A stretch of DNA of 64,000 nt from VFJZ01 sp046598415 (GTDB lineage Bacteria; Actinomycetota; Thermoleophilia; Gaiellales; F1-60-MAGs149), in NCBI GenBank assembly GCA_046598415.1, contig JBKJIG010000024.1:1-64000 (forward strand). Reading direction: 5' to 3'. The position numbers and the translations under genes were made by a program. The notes beneath the pieces were generated by a model. The model was not told the origin of the DNA. It saw only the letters and a list, made by a program, of their open reading frames with translations, and ran no database searches. Each line of letters opens with the position of its first letter. Position 1 is the first letter of the stretch. Below are positions 16,713-23,856 of the stretch, piece after piece.

Positions 16713-18403
16713 ATCGCGCCCTTGGTGGACGGCAGCCCGCCGCGACGGGGGTCGGACGCGCACGCGGCGCGCAGGGCGAGCGCGAGCGCCTTGAAGCCCG
16801 CCTCGACGACGTGGTGGTCGTCGTCGCCGTCGCCGGTCAGGTGCAGGTTGACGCGGCCGGCACGCGCGAACGAGTCGAGCAGGTGCGGCCACAGGCTGGC
16901 CGTGACGCCCCCGACCGGCTGGCCCGACAGCTCGAGGTTGATGGCCGAGACGCCGCGACCGCCGAGGTCGACCACGCACAGCGCCAGCGCCTCGTCCAGC
17001 GGCGCGGCGGCGTTGCCGAACCGGCGGATGCCGGCGCGGTCGCCGAGCGCGCGGTCGAGGGCCTGGCCGAGCGCGATGCCGGCGTCCTCGACGGTGTGGT
17101 GCTCGTCCACCTCGAGGTCGCCGTCGATGCGCAGGTCGAGGTCCATGCAGGCGTGGAACGCCAGCGCGTGGAGCATGTGGTCGAGGAAGCCGATGCCGGT
17201 CGCGATCTGCGTGCGGCCCGTGCCGTCGATGACCAGTCGCGCGGCGATCGAGGTCTCGCGCGTCGTGCGCGCGACCGTGGCGCGGCGGCCCCAGAGGGAG
17301 TCGTGCTCGACCGGCACCGGCTCCTGCTCCGGCGCCTCGCTCCCGAGCAGCTCGGCCAGCGCGGCCAGCAGCCGGTCGGTCTCGGGCGGCGTCTGCACCG
17401 TTGCCCGGATGACGCCGGCGAGCAGCGGCTCGTGGCCGAACGTGCGCATCACGCAGCCACGCTCACCGAGCCGGCGGAACACCTCGTCGGAGTCGAGCGG
17501 CAACCGGAAGGTCACGAACACGCCGGCCTCGGCCAGCACCTCGATGCCGAGCGCCTCGAACCCGCGGCGCAGGCGTCCCCGCTCGGCCACGTACGCCACG
17601 GCGTCGTCGCGCATCTGATCTGCGTGCGCGAGAGCGAGCTCGGCGGCGGTGGCCGACTGCAGCGAGATCGAGCCCGGCGGCCGCAGCGCGTCGAGGGCGC
17701 CGGCGATGGCGGGGGCGGCGAGCGCGTAGCCGACCCGCAGCGACGCGAGCGCCCAGCCCTTCGAGAGGGTGCGGCAGACGATCAGGTTCTCGTGCTGCGC
17801 GATCAGGTCGGAGACGTCGTCGCCGCCGAACTCCAGGTAGGCCTGATCGACCACGACCAGCCCGGGACACGACCGGCACAGCTCGGTCAGGACCTTGCGC
17901 GAGACCTCCTCGCCGGTCGGGTTGTTGGGCGAGCAGATCCACACCAGCCGCGCGCCCGGCGCGCGCTCGAGCAGGCCCTCGTAGTCGAGCGCCAGCCCGG
18001 CGCGAGGCGGGATCGCCTCCAGGCGGGCTCCCGCCGTCGCGCTCGCCACCGCGTACATCTGGTACGTCGGCTTGCAGACCAACGCGTGGTCGCCGCGGCC
18101 CATCGCGAGCGCGCCGCACATCAGCAGCAGCTCATCGCACCCGGCGCCGGGCACGATCTGCGTCCAGTCGAAGCCGGCGTACCGGCCGATCGCCTCGCGC
18201 AGCGGCCGGTAGGTGGCCTCCGGGTACGACGACGACGGTAGCCGTGCTACCTGCGCGGCGATCTCGGGCCACGCCGCCGGCGACAGCGGCAGCGTGTTCA
18301 TGTCGAACCGCGAGACCGGCCCGGACGGCACGTTGTCCTGCCACCGGTAGGGCGCTGGGCGGGCCAGCTCGGGGCGGACGAAGGGGATGTCAGGGAGCGT
18401 CAT
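16709..18403 (-). CDS. hisCB: Histidinol-phosphate aminotransferase fused to imidazoleglycerol-phosphate dehydratase
   Basis: One uninterrupted frame of 564 residues encodes two histidine enzymes. Residues 1-355 are a type I aminotransferase (HisC): SPNNPTG near 158, VVVDQAYLEF near 183, and RTLSKGWALASLRVGY with the PLP lysine K215. After a 20-residue Glu/Pro-rich linker, residues 374-564 are a complete HisB dehydratase with its paired metal motifs FLDHMLHA, VDEHHTVED (433-440) and DDHHVVEAGFKAL (529-540). There is no stop or frameshift between them. ATG 18403 overlaps hisG as ATGA. No HAD phosphatase domain is attached, so histidinol phosphate needs another phosphatase. Confidence 0.93.
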   Translation of the reverse strand: MTLPDIPFVRPELARPAPYRWQDNVPSGPVSRFDMNTLPLSPAAWPEIAAQVARLPSSSYPEATYRPLREAIGRYAGFDWTQIVPGAGCDELLLMCGALAMGRGDHALVCKPTYQMYAVASATAGARLEAIPPRAGLALDYEGLLERAPGARLVWICSPNNPTGEEVSRKVLTELCRSCPGLVVVDQAYLEFGGDDVSDLIAQHENLIVCRTLSKGWALASLRVGYALAAPAIAGALDALRPPGSISLQSATAAELALAHADQMRDDAVAYVAERGRLRRGFEALGIEVLAEAGVFVTFRLPLDSDEVFRRLGERGCVMRTFGHEPLLAGVIRATVQTPPETDRLLAALAELLGSEAPEQEPVPVEHDSLWGRRATVARTTRETSIAARLVIDGTGRTQIATGIGFLDHMLHALAFHACMDLDLRIDGDLEVDEHHTVEDAGIALGQALDRALGDRAGIRRFGNAAAPLDEALALCVVDLGGRGVSAINLELSGQPVGGVTASLWPHLLDSFARAGRVNLHLTGDGDDDHHVVEAGFKALALALRAACASDPRRGGLPSTKGAI

Positions 18404-19257
18404 GGGATGAGGTGCTCGATCGGGAGGACGAGGATGCCGGTGGCTCCGGCCTGCTTGAGCGGCGCGAGGAGGCGGACGACCTCGGCGGCATCGACGACAG
18501 CGTGCACGGCGTGCATGCCGTCGCGCGCCAGCGGCAGCACGGTGGGCGCGTCGAGGCCGGGGAGGAGGCCGACGATGTCCTGCAGGTGGTCGTCGTGGGC
18601 GTTCAGCATCAGGTACCGCTTGGGCCGGGCGGCGAGCACCGAGCGCAGCACCAGCACCAGCTCGGCGACGCGCTGCTCGGTGGCCGGGTCGAGCCCGGCG
18701 GGCGCCAGCAGCACGGCCTCGGACTCGAGGATGGTGTCGAGCGCGTGGAGGCCGTTCTGACGCAGCGTCTCGCCGCTCGAGACGAGGTCGGCGATCGCCT
18801 CGGCGGCGTCGAGCGACGGCGCCAGCTCGACCGAGCCCGTGATCGGGATGCAGGTGGCCGTGACGCCGTGCGCGGCGAGGTAGCGGCCGACGGTAGCCGG
18901 ATACGACGTCGCGATGCGCACGCCGGCGAGGTCGCCGACGCCGCTGATCTGCGACCCGGCCGGCGCCGCCACGACGAGCCGGCAGCGACCGAAGCCGAGG
19001 CGCAGGCGCTCGTCCAGTTCGACGCCCGACTCGGCCACCTGGTTGGCGCCGGCGATGCCGCAGTCGACCGCCCGGTCCTCGACCCACACGGGGATGTCGT
19101 CCGCCCGCGCGAACAGGATCTCGGCGTCCTGGTCGGGCAGCGGCACCCGCAGGCGGCGGCCGTCGGACTCGAACCCGAACCCGGCGTCGCGCAGCAGCCG
19201 CTGGGCCGGCTCGGCCATGCGCCCCTTCGACGGCAGGGCGATCCGCAGCGGCCGCAT
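18400..19257 (-). CDS. hisG: ATP phosphoribosyltransferase, long form
   Basis: A 285-residue HisG, the first and feedback-controlled step of histidine synthesis (ATP + PRPP to phosphoribosyl-ATP). RIALPSKGRM opens the catalytic domain. A C-terminal ferredoxin-like regulatory domain (about 210-285) marks the long form, which does not need HisZ and is usually inhibited directly by histidine. ATG 19257 overlaps the trpR-like stop as TGATG. The longer open frame to 19455 runs inside that gene and is not supported. Confidence 0.94.
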   Translation of the reverse strand: MRPLRIALPSKGRMAEPAQRLLRDAGFGFESDGRRLRVPLPDQDAEILFARADDIPVWVEDRAVDCGIAGANQVAESGVELDERLRLGFGRCRLVVAAPAGSQISGVGDLAGVRIATSYPATVGRYLAAHGVTATCIPITGSVELAPSLDAAEAIADLVSSGETLRQNGLHALDTILESEAVLLAPAGLDPATEQRVAELVLVLRSVLAARPKRYLMLNAHDDHLQDIVGLLPGLDAPTVLPLARDGMHAVHAVVDAAEVVRLLAPLKQAGATGILVLPIEHLIP

Positions 19258-19547
19258 CAGGCGCGCTCGCCGAGGCGGTCGAGCGCGATGCGGTAGCCAC
19301 CGGTGCCGTGCCGCAGCCAGTGCGCCACGCGCGTGACGGTGGTGGTGGAGGTGCCGACGGCGCGGGCGATCTCGATGTAGGTCATGCCGCCCGCGTCGAG
19401 CAGGCGCGCGACGGCGAGCCGGTGGCCGATCGCCTCGAGCTCGGAGAGGGTGCACGCGTCACGCAGGAACGCGGCGGTGTCGTCGCGCGTGCGCAGCATC
19501 GCGAGGGCCTCGCAGAGCTCGTCGAAGGGGTCGGGAGGCTGTTCCAT
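19257..19547 (-). CDS. TrpR-like (YerC/YecD-type) DNA-binding protein, candidate his repressor
   Basis: A 96-residue all-helical protein of the TrpR superfamily, YerC/YecD type. FLRDACTLSELEAIGHRL is the family's conserved helix pair, and MTYIEIARAVGTSTTTVTRV is the helix-turn-helix. It has no other domain. It is the first gene of the his operon, overlaps hisG by one base, and its start lies 9 bp from a perfect palindrome that covers its own -10. That is the layout expected for an autoregulated amino-acid-responsive repressor; histidine as co-repressor is inference. Confidence 0.85.
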   Translation of the reverse strand: MEQPPDPFDELCEALAMLRTRDDTAAFLRDACTLSELEAIGHRLAVARLLDAGGMTYIEIARAVGTSTTTVTRVAHWLRHGTGGYRIALDRLGERA

Positions 19548-19556
19548 TGCGCTGCC

Positions 19557-19573
19557 ATGTTAGCACGCTAACA
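19557..19573 (-). promoter_or_regulatory. Perfect palindromic operator over the his-operon promoter
   Basis: TGTTAGCACGCTAACA (19558-19573) is a perfect palindrome: two 7-bp arms around AC. On the minus strand the proximal arm runs into TGCTAACAT, an extended -10 (TAACAT at 19562-19557), 9 nt before the ATG of the trpR-like gene. A protein bound here would block polymerase directly. The 45-bp gap to the thioesterase stop contains nothing else obvious. Confidence 0.75.
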
Positions 19574-19593
19574 CACTCGGCGGCAGCCGCCTG

Positions 19594-20049
19594 TCAGGTG
19601 ACGCGGACGAACAGGCCCTCGGCGGTCGCGGTCACCGTCTCGCCGTCGCCCATCTCGCCGACGGCGCGCATCTTGCGACTGACGGGGCCCGCGGCGCGGC
19701 CCGTCAGCCGCAGCGGCCGGTCGATCGGGGTGGGGTGCAGGTAGTGCAGCGACAGCTCGGCCGTGACGTAGATGATCGGGTCGCCGTCGCCGACCTCGCG
19801 GCCCTCGGCCGCATAGGCGGCCGCGATCACGGCCCAGCACAGGTGGCAGTCGAGCAGCGTCGCGATGGCGCCGCCCTGGAGCGTGTTCGGGAAGCCGGAG
19901 CCGTGGAACCGCTCGACGACGTGCGTCGAGACGACGGACGAGCGGTCGTCCGACCACGTCGACTTGAGACGGAAGCCCTGCGGGTTCGCGGGGCCGCACC
20001 CGAAGCAGGTCGACGAAGGATCGAGCAGGTCCTGGAAGGCGATGGTCAC
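19594..20049 (-). CDS. PaaI-family hotdog thioesterase
   Basis: A 151-residue single-domain hotdog protein that likely hydrolyses an acyl-CoA thioester. HGSGFPNTLQGGAIATLLD is the central helix with the catalytic acidic residue, and TAELSLHYLHPTPID the following strand. The N-terminus has a Cys pair, STCFGCGPANPQG, as in several actinobacterial members. It starts with GTG 20049. A TATCCT hexamer lies 6 nt upstream and overlaps the hisA -10 on the other strand. Its link to histidine is positional only. Confidence 0.82.
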   Translation of the reverse strand: MTIAFQDLLDPSSTCFGCGPANPQGFRLKSTWSDDRSSVVSTHVVERFHGSGFPNTLQGGAIATLLDCHLCWAVIAAAYAAEGREVGDGDPIIYVTAELSLHYLHPTPIDRPLRLTGRAAGPVSRKMRAVGEMGDGETVTATAEGLFVRVT

Positions 20050-20055
20050 GGCGAG

Positions 20056-20063
20056 AGGATACT
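20056..20063. promoter_or_regulatory. Overlapping opposed -10 boxes for the thioesterase gene and hisA
   Basis: The whole gap between the two divergent starts is 20 bp. Minus-strand TATCCT (20061-20056) lies 6 nt before GTG 20049, and plus-strand GATACT (20058-20063) lies 6 nt before GTG 20070. Both transcripts would be leaderless and the two polymerases could not bind at once. Confidence 0.5.
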
Positions 20064-20069
20064 TCCGCC

Positions 20070-20813
20070 GTGCCCTTCGACGTGATCCCCGCGATCGACC
20101 TCGCCGGCGGCCGGGTCGTGCGCCTCGTCCAGGGGCGTTTCGACGCGGTCACGGACTTCGGCGGCGAGCCGCTCGACGTCGCCCACCGCTTCTGGCGGGA
20201 CGGTGCCCGGTCGCTGCACGTGATCGACCTCGACGCGGCCCGCAGCGGCGAGCGGCCCGCCCAGCACCTGGCGCTGATCGAGCGCCTGGCGACCAACCGC
20301 CCGGTCGGCGGCGTGCTCCAGGTCGGTGGCGGCTTCCGCACGGAGGAGGCCGTCGACCAGGCGATCGCGCTCGGCGTCGACCGCGTGCTGGTCGGCACCG
20401 TCGCCTTCCGCGATCCGGCGCTGCTCGACCGGATGGTCGCAAGGCATGGCGTGCGCATCTGCGTGACGGCCGACACGCTCGACGGCACCGTCCGGGTGGC
20501 GGGCTGGGCCGAGGACGCCGGCGTCGGCGTGGTCGACGCGATCCGCGACCTGTCGGCCCGCGGCGTCGGCGCCTTCCTGGTCACCGCCATCGAGCGCGAC
20601 GGCACCATGGCGGGGCACGATCTGCGCCTGCTCGAGGCCGTGCGCGCCGCCACCGACGGCATCGTGCTCGCCTCCGGCGGTGTCGGCACCGTCGAGCACG
20701 TCATCGCCTGCCGAGACGCCGGTGCCGACGGCGTCGTGGTCGGACGGGCGCTGCTCAGCGGCGCCATCTCGCTGGGCGAGACGCTCGCCGCAGCAGCCGT
20801 TCCTTCCTCCTAG
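20070..20813 (+). CDS. hisA: ProFAR isomerase
   Basis: A 247-residue TIM barrel that isomerises the fourth histidine intermediate by an Amadori rearrangement. DVIPAIDLAGGRVVRLVQG carries the first catalytic Asp, and TAIERDGTMAGHD the second region; the phosphate loops QVGGGFRT and ASGGVGT are intact. It starts with GTG 20070 and is separated from the rest of the his operon by the divergent thioesterase gene. It is followed 9 bp later by a PLP enzyme gene. Confidence 0.94.
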   Translation: MPFDVIPAIDLAGGRVVRLVQGRFDAVTDFGGEPLDVAHRFWRDGARSLHVIDLDAARSGERPAQHLALIERLATNRPVGGVLQVGGGFRTEEAVDQAIALGVDRVLVGTVAFRDPALLDRMVARHGVRICVTADTLDGTVRVAGWAEDAGVGVVDAIRDLSARGVGAFLVTAIERDGTMAGHDLRLLEAVRAATDGIVLASGGVGTVEHVIACRDAGADGVVVGRALLSGAISLGETLAAAAVPSS

Positions 20814-20816
20814 ACT
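20811..20816 (+). promoter_or_regulatory. Candidate -10 box built on the hisA stop codon
   Basis: TAGACT begins with the hisA TAG stop (20811-20813) and ends 6 nt before the ATG of the next gene at 20823. This predicts an internal leaderless transcript for the PLP enzyme. Confidence 0.45.
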
Positions 20817-20822
20817 TCCGTC

Positions 20823-22001
20823 ATGGCTGACGAAACGCGAGGTCCGTCGACCCGCTCGATTCACGCCGGGGCCGTGGCGGGCGAGGACGTCGTCCCGCCG
20901 TTGCGGCGCTCGGTCATCACCCGGTTCGACACGGCGGAGCGCTTCGGCGCCGTCATGGAGGGCTCGGAGGAGGGCTACCTCTACAGCCGGCTCGGCAGCC
21001 CGACCGTGCGCGAGACGGCTGCGGCGATCGCCGAGCTGGAGGGTGCGGAGGCGTGCGAGCTGACCGCATCGGGCATGGCTGCCGTGCACGCCGCCATCGT
21101 CGGACTGGTGCCGAACGGCGGCCGCCTGATCGTGGCGCTGCAGACGTACGGCAACTCGATCTCGCTGTTCCGCGACCTGGTCGGCCCGCGGCTCGACGTC
21201 GACGTGCGCATCGTCGACATCACCGACCTCGACGCGGTCGGCGCTGCCTGCGCCGGCGGCGCCAGCGCCATCTACTGCGAGACGATCGCGAACCCCGGCT
21301 CGACGGTCGCCGACCTGGATGCGCTGGGCACGATCGCGCGCGGCGCCGGCGCGCGGCTGATCGTCGACTCGACGCTCGCCACGCCGCTGCTGTGCCGGCC
21401 ACTCGCGCACGGCGCGCACGTGGTGCTGCACTCCGCCACGAAGTTCCTGAACGGCCACCACGACGTGCTCGCCGGGGCCATCTGCGGCGCCGCCGCCGAC
21501 CTGCACACGATCCGCAGCCTGCTGATCGACACCGGCGGCGTGGCCGAGCCCGATGCCGCCTGGCTGCTGCGGCGCGGCATGCGCACGCTGGCGCTGCGGA
21601 TGGAGCGCCAGTGCGCCAACGCGCTGGCCATCGCCGACTGGCTCGAGAGCCGCGCCGACGTGGTCTCGGTGCCCTATCCCGGCCTGCCGTCGCACCCGCA
21701 GCACGCGCTCGCCGGCCGCCTGCTGGAGGGCGGCTTCGGCGGCGTGCTCGCGTTCGAGGTCGCGGGTGGCCGCGCCGGCGGCGAGGGGGTCATGAACGGC
21801 ACCCGGCTGATCGAGCGCTCGACGTCGTTGGGGGGCATCGTCACCGGTATCTCGCATCCGGCCTCGACCAGCCACCGGCAGCTGACCGACGACGAGTTGA
21901 CCGCGGCCGGCGTGCCCGCCGGCCTGCTGCGGCTGGCGGTCGGCTGCGAGGACGCCGGCGACCTGATCGAGGACCTCTCGCACGCGCTCGAATCCGTCTG
22001 A
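20823..22001 (+). CDS. Cystathionine synthase/lyase-family PLP enzyme
   Basis: A 392-residue Cys/Met-metabolism PLP enzyme. RSIHAG at the N-terminus, YLYSRLGSPTVRE for the Tyr-Arg phosphate clamp, and LHSATKFLNGHHDVLAG with the PLP lysine are all present, as is the substrate loop SLGGIVTGISHPASTSH. The family includes cystathionine gamma-synthase, gamma-lyase, methionine gamma-lyase and O-acetylhomoserine sulfhydrylase; sequence alone does not decide which. No sulfur-metabolism neighbours help. A terminator-like hairpin follows. Confidence 0.87.
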   Translation: MADETRGPSTRSIHAGAVAGEDVVPPLRRSVITRFDTAERFGAVMEGSEEGYLYSRLGSPTVRETAAAIAELEGAEACELTASGMAAVHAAIVGLVPNGGRLIVALQTYGNSISLFRDLVGPRLDVDVRIVDITDLDAVGAACAGGASAIYCETIANPGSTVADLDALGTIARGAGARLIVDSTLATPLLCRPLAHGAHVVLHSATKFLNGHHDVLAGAICGAAADLHTIRSLLIDTGGVAEPDAAWLLRRGMRTLALRMERQCANALAIADWLESRADVVSVPYPGLPSHPQHALAGRLLEGGFGGVLAFEVAGGRAGGEGVMNGTRLIERSTSLGGIVTGISHPASTSHRQLTDDELTAAGVPAGLLRLAVGCEDAGDLIEDLSHALESV

Positions 22002-22004
22002 CGG

Positions 22005-22037
22005 GTGATCACAGAGCGCCGCTCCGGCGCCGATCAC
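22005..22037 (+). terminator. Two-part hairpin after the PLP enzyme gene
   Basis: Outer arms GTGATC (22005-22010) and GATCAC (22032-22037) enclose an inner hairpin CGCCG-CTC-CGGCG (22017-22029). There is no U-tract, as is common for GC-rich actinobacteria. It ends just before the next gene. Confidence 0.55.
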
Positions 22038-22044
22038 TGCAGGG

Positions 22045-22722
22045 ATGGCAACGATCCGCACTTGGCCGCTCGCGCTCGCGCTGCTGCTCGTGCTGCCGGC
22101 CGTCGCCGAGGCGTCCTACAAGTACACGGCGACGATCCGCTTTGCCGGCACCTACGCGTCGGACGAGATCGACGGGGGCGTCGTGATCGGCCACGTGCGG
22201 GCGGCGACGAAGTTCACCGTCCAGGACCGGCGACTCGTGGTGACGGTGCAGAAGGGGTCGATCGCGCTGTTTCCGTCCGGCCACACGACCGCCCGCCTCT
22301 CGACCGCCCAGAACGGCTTCCAGATCGCCTGCGACACCACGCGCCGGACGTTCACCGACCGGCTCGCCCGGCGGCCCGGGCGCGCGTGGCTGACGCTGCG
22401 CCGGAAGGGGTCGCGCGCCGCGGTCGGCTTCGGCTGGATGGGCGGGACGGTCGACCGCCGCCTCGCGAGCGCGACCGAGGGGGAGTGCACCGAGCCGGCC
22501 GAGGTGGACGCCGGCGGGGGCACCGACGACCTGGCGGGCTCGGCGGCCATGCTGACCCGGTTCGGGGTCACCCTGCGCGTGCCGCTGTCGGCGCTCATGC
22601 GCGGCCGTTCGATCTCCCGCAAGATCACCGTGCACAAGGCGTCGAGCGACGTCGTCGAGGGCGCCGGGACGCGCTCGCGGCTGGACGGCAGCTACCGGAT
22701 CGTGCTCGCCCGGATCGGCTGA
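22045..22722 (+). CDS. Exported protein of unknown function
   Basis: A 225-residue protein with a clear signal peptide (residues 1-23, hydrophobic LALALLLVLPAVAEA). The mature part is beta-rich, with SYKYTATIRFAGTY at its start and two Cys (CDTTRR and GECTEP) that could form a disulfide. No known domain is evident. It ends 72 bp before the NlpC/P60 gene and reads in the same direction, so a cell-envelope role is possible but only from context. Confidence 0.7.
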   Translation: MATIRTWPLALALLLVLPAVAEASYKYTATIRFAGTYASDEIDGGVVIGHVRAATKFTVQDRRLVVTVQKGSIALFPSGHTTARLSTAQNGFQIACDTTRRTFTDRLARRPGRAWLTLRRKGSRAAVGFGWMGGTVDRRLASATEGECTEPAEVDAGGGTDDLAGSAAMLTRFGVTLRVPLSALMRGRSISRKITVHKASSDVVEGAGTRSRLDGSYRIVLARIG

Positions 22723-22742
22723 TCCGCGGAGGTAAAGGTTTG

Positions 22743-22777
22743 GGAGGTATCACAGGGTTCACGTGGCGCATCCTCCA
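22743..22777 (+). other. GGAGG...CCTCC stem upstream of the NlpC/P60 gene
   Basis: GGAGG (22743-22747) can pair with CCTCC (22771-22775) across a 23-nt loop in the 72-bp gap before the NlpC/P60 start. A TATAGG hexamer at 22786-22791 lies just before the GTG. I do not see the conserved cores of a known riboswitch. This is a weak structural observation. Confidence 0.25.
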
Positions 22778-22794
22778 GATGGGGGTATAGGGTA

Positions 22795-23814
22795 GTGCCC
22801 CCGGCCGACGATAGGCAGTTTGTGCCCCTCCGACCTTTTCTCACCGGTTCCTTCATTCTGCTGTCGCTGATCGCCGCGCCGGCCGCCGGCGCGAAGAGCT
22901 GGGCCGACGCATCGATCTCGCGGGTCCTCAGCGCCGGCGTCCTGCCGGGCGAGACGCAGGCGACCTACGCCCCGACCCGCGCGCTCGACCACGGCACCCT
23001 CGCGATGCTGGTCTGGGGCGCCGTGCCGGACGCCATGAACCGCGTCGCCATCTCGACCACCGACGCCCCGGTCACGATCGGCGAGCTCGATGCGGTGTTC
23101 GTGTCGGCGCTCGGCCTCGCGCCGACGGCGAAGACGGCGCGCGACCAGCTCGCACGGCTGCGCTACAGCCCGCGCGGCGATGCCGGCACCGAGGTCGTCG
23201 CGCGTCTGCTGGGCCTGCGCTACAACCATCCCGCCGGCTCCGACAAGCTGGAGCGCTCCGATACCGAGGTGGCGACCCGCGCCGACGCCGCGTACACCAC
23301 GGCCCGTGTACTGGCCGGCGTGAACGGCGACAACGCGCGCTCGGTCGTCGCGAAGTTCGCGGGCCTGCCGGTCACCTCCGGCCTGCGCCACGCGGCGCTG
23401 CAGCGCGCCATCCGCCTGATCGGCATGCCCTACGTCTGGGGCGGCACCAACGGCAAGGCGATCGGCCAGGCGCACGGCGGCTTCGACTGCTCCGGTTTCC
23501 TCTGGCGCGCGCTGATCCTCGATCGGGCCGCCCCCAAGGGGATGCTGAAGAAGGTCGGCGGCCGGACGACGTTCGAGATGGCGCGCACCACGGCGAAGTC
23601 GCGGCGCCTGACGCGGGCCCGCACCCGTCCGGGCGACATCCTCCTGTTCGGCTCGTCCGGGCGCTCGTCGACGATCGCGGAAATCGGCCATTCGGGAATG
23701 GATCTCGGCGGCGGCCTGATGGTCCACTCCTCGTCGCAGGGCGTGACGATCAAGGAGTGGGACAGCGGCTGGCACGCGACCTCGTTCGCGTTCGCCAAGT
23801 CCGTGCTGCCCTGA
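22795..23814 (+). CDS. Exported NlpC/P60-family peptidoglycan hydrolase
   Basis: A 339-residue protein with an N-terminal signal segment (FLTGSFILLSLIAAPAAGA) and a C-terminal NlpC/P60 domain (about 205-335). The catalytic Cys is in AHGGFDCSGFLW and the His in GHSGMDLGGGLMVHSS. The middle region (about 35-190) looks like two SLH-style or helical repeats that may bind the wall. Such enzymes cut the D-Glu to diamino-acid peptide bond. The GTG at 22795 is used here; a GTG at 22822 just before the signal core is equally possible. Confidence 0.83.
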   Translation: MPPADDRQFVPLRPFLTGSFILLSLIAAPAAGAKSWADASISRVLSAGVLPGETQATYAPTRALDHGTLAMLVWGAVPDAMNRVAISTTDAPVTIGELDAVFVSALGLAPTAKTARDQLARLRYSPRGDAGTEVVARLLGLRYNHPAGSDKLERSDTEVATRADAAYTTARVLAGVNGDNARSVVAKFAGLPVTSGLRHAALQRAIRLIGMPYVWGGTNGKAIGQAHGGFDCSGFLWRALILDRAAPKGMLKKVGGRTTFEMARTTAKSRRLTRARTRPGDILLFGSSGRSSTIAEIGHSGMDLGGGLMVHSSSQGVTIKEWDSGWHATSFAFAKSVLP

Positions 23815-23839
23815 TCCCGAGGCAGGAGCGGCGGGATCA
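23812..23839 (+). terminator. Hairpin overlapping the NlpC/P60 stop codon
   Basis: TGATCCCG (23812-23819, beginning with the stop codon) is repeated inverted as CGGGATCA (23832-23839) with a 12-nt loop. It is a perfect 8-bp stem without a U-tract. Confidence 0.6.
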
Positions 23840-23856
23840 CGAGCGAACACCCCCGG

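Noticed and set aside
16709..19300. HisC-HisB frame extended to 863 residues starting at 19300
   Set aside because: The added N-terminal part is the shadow of hisG; ATG 18403 overlaps the hisG stop as ATGA and gives normal HisC length.
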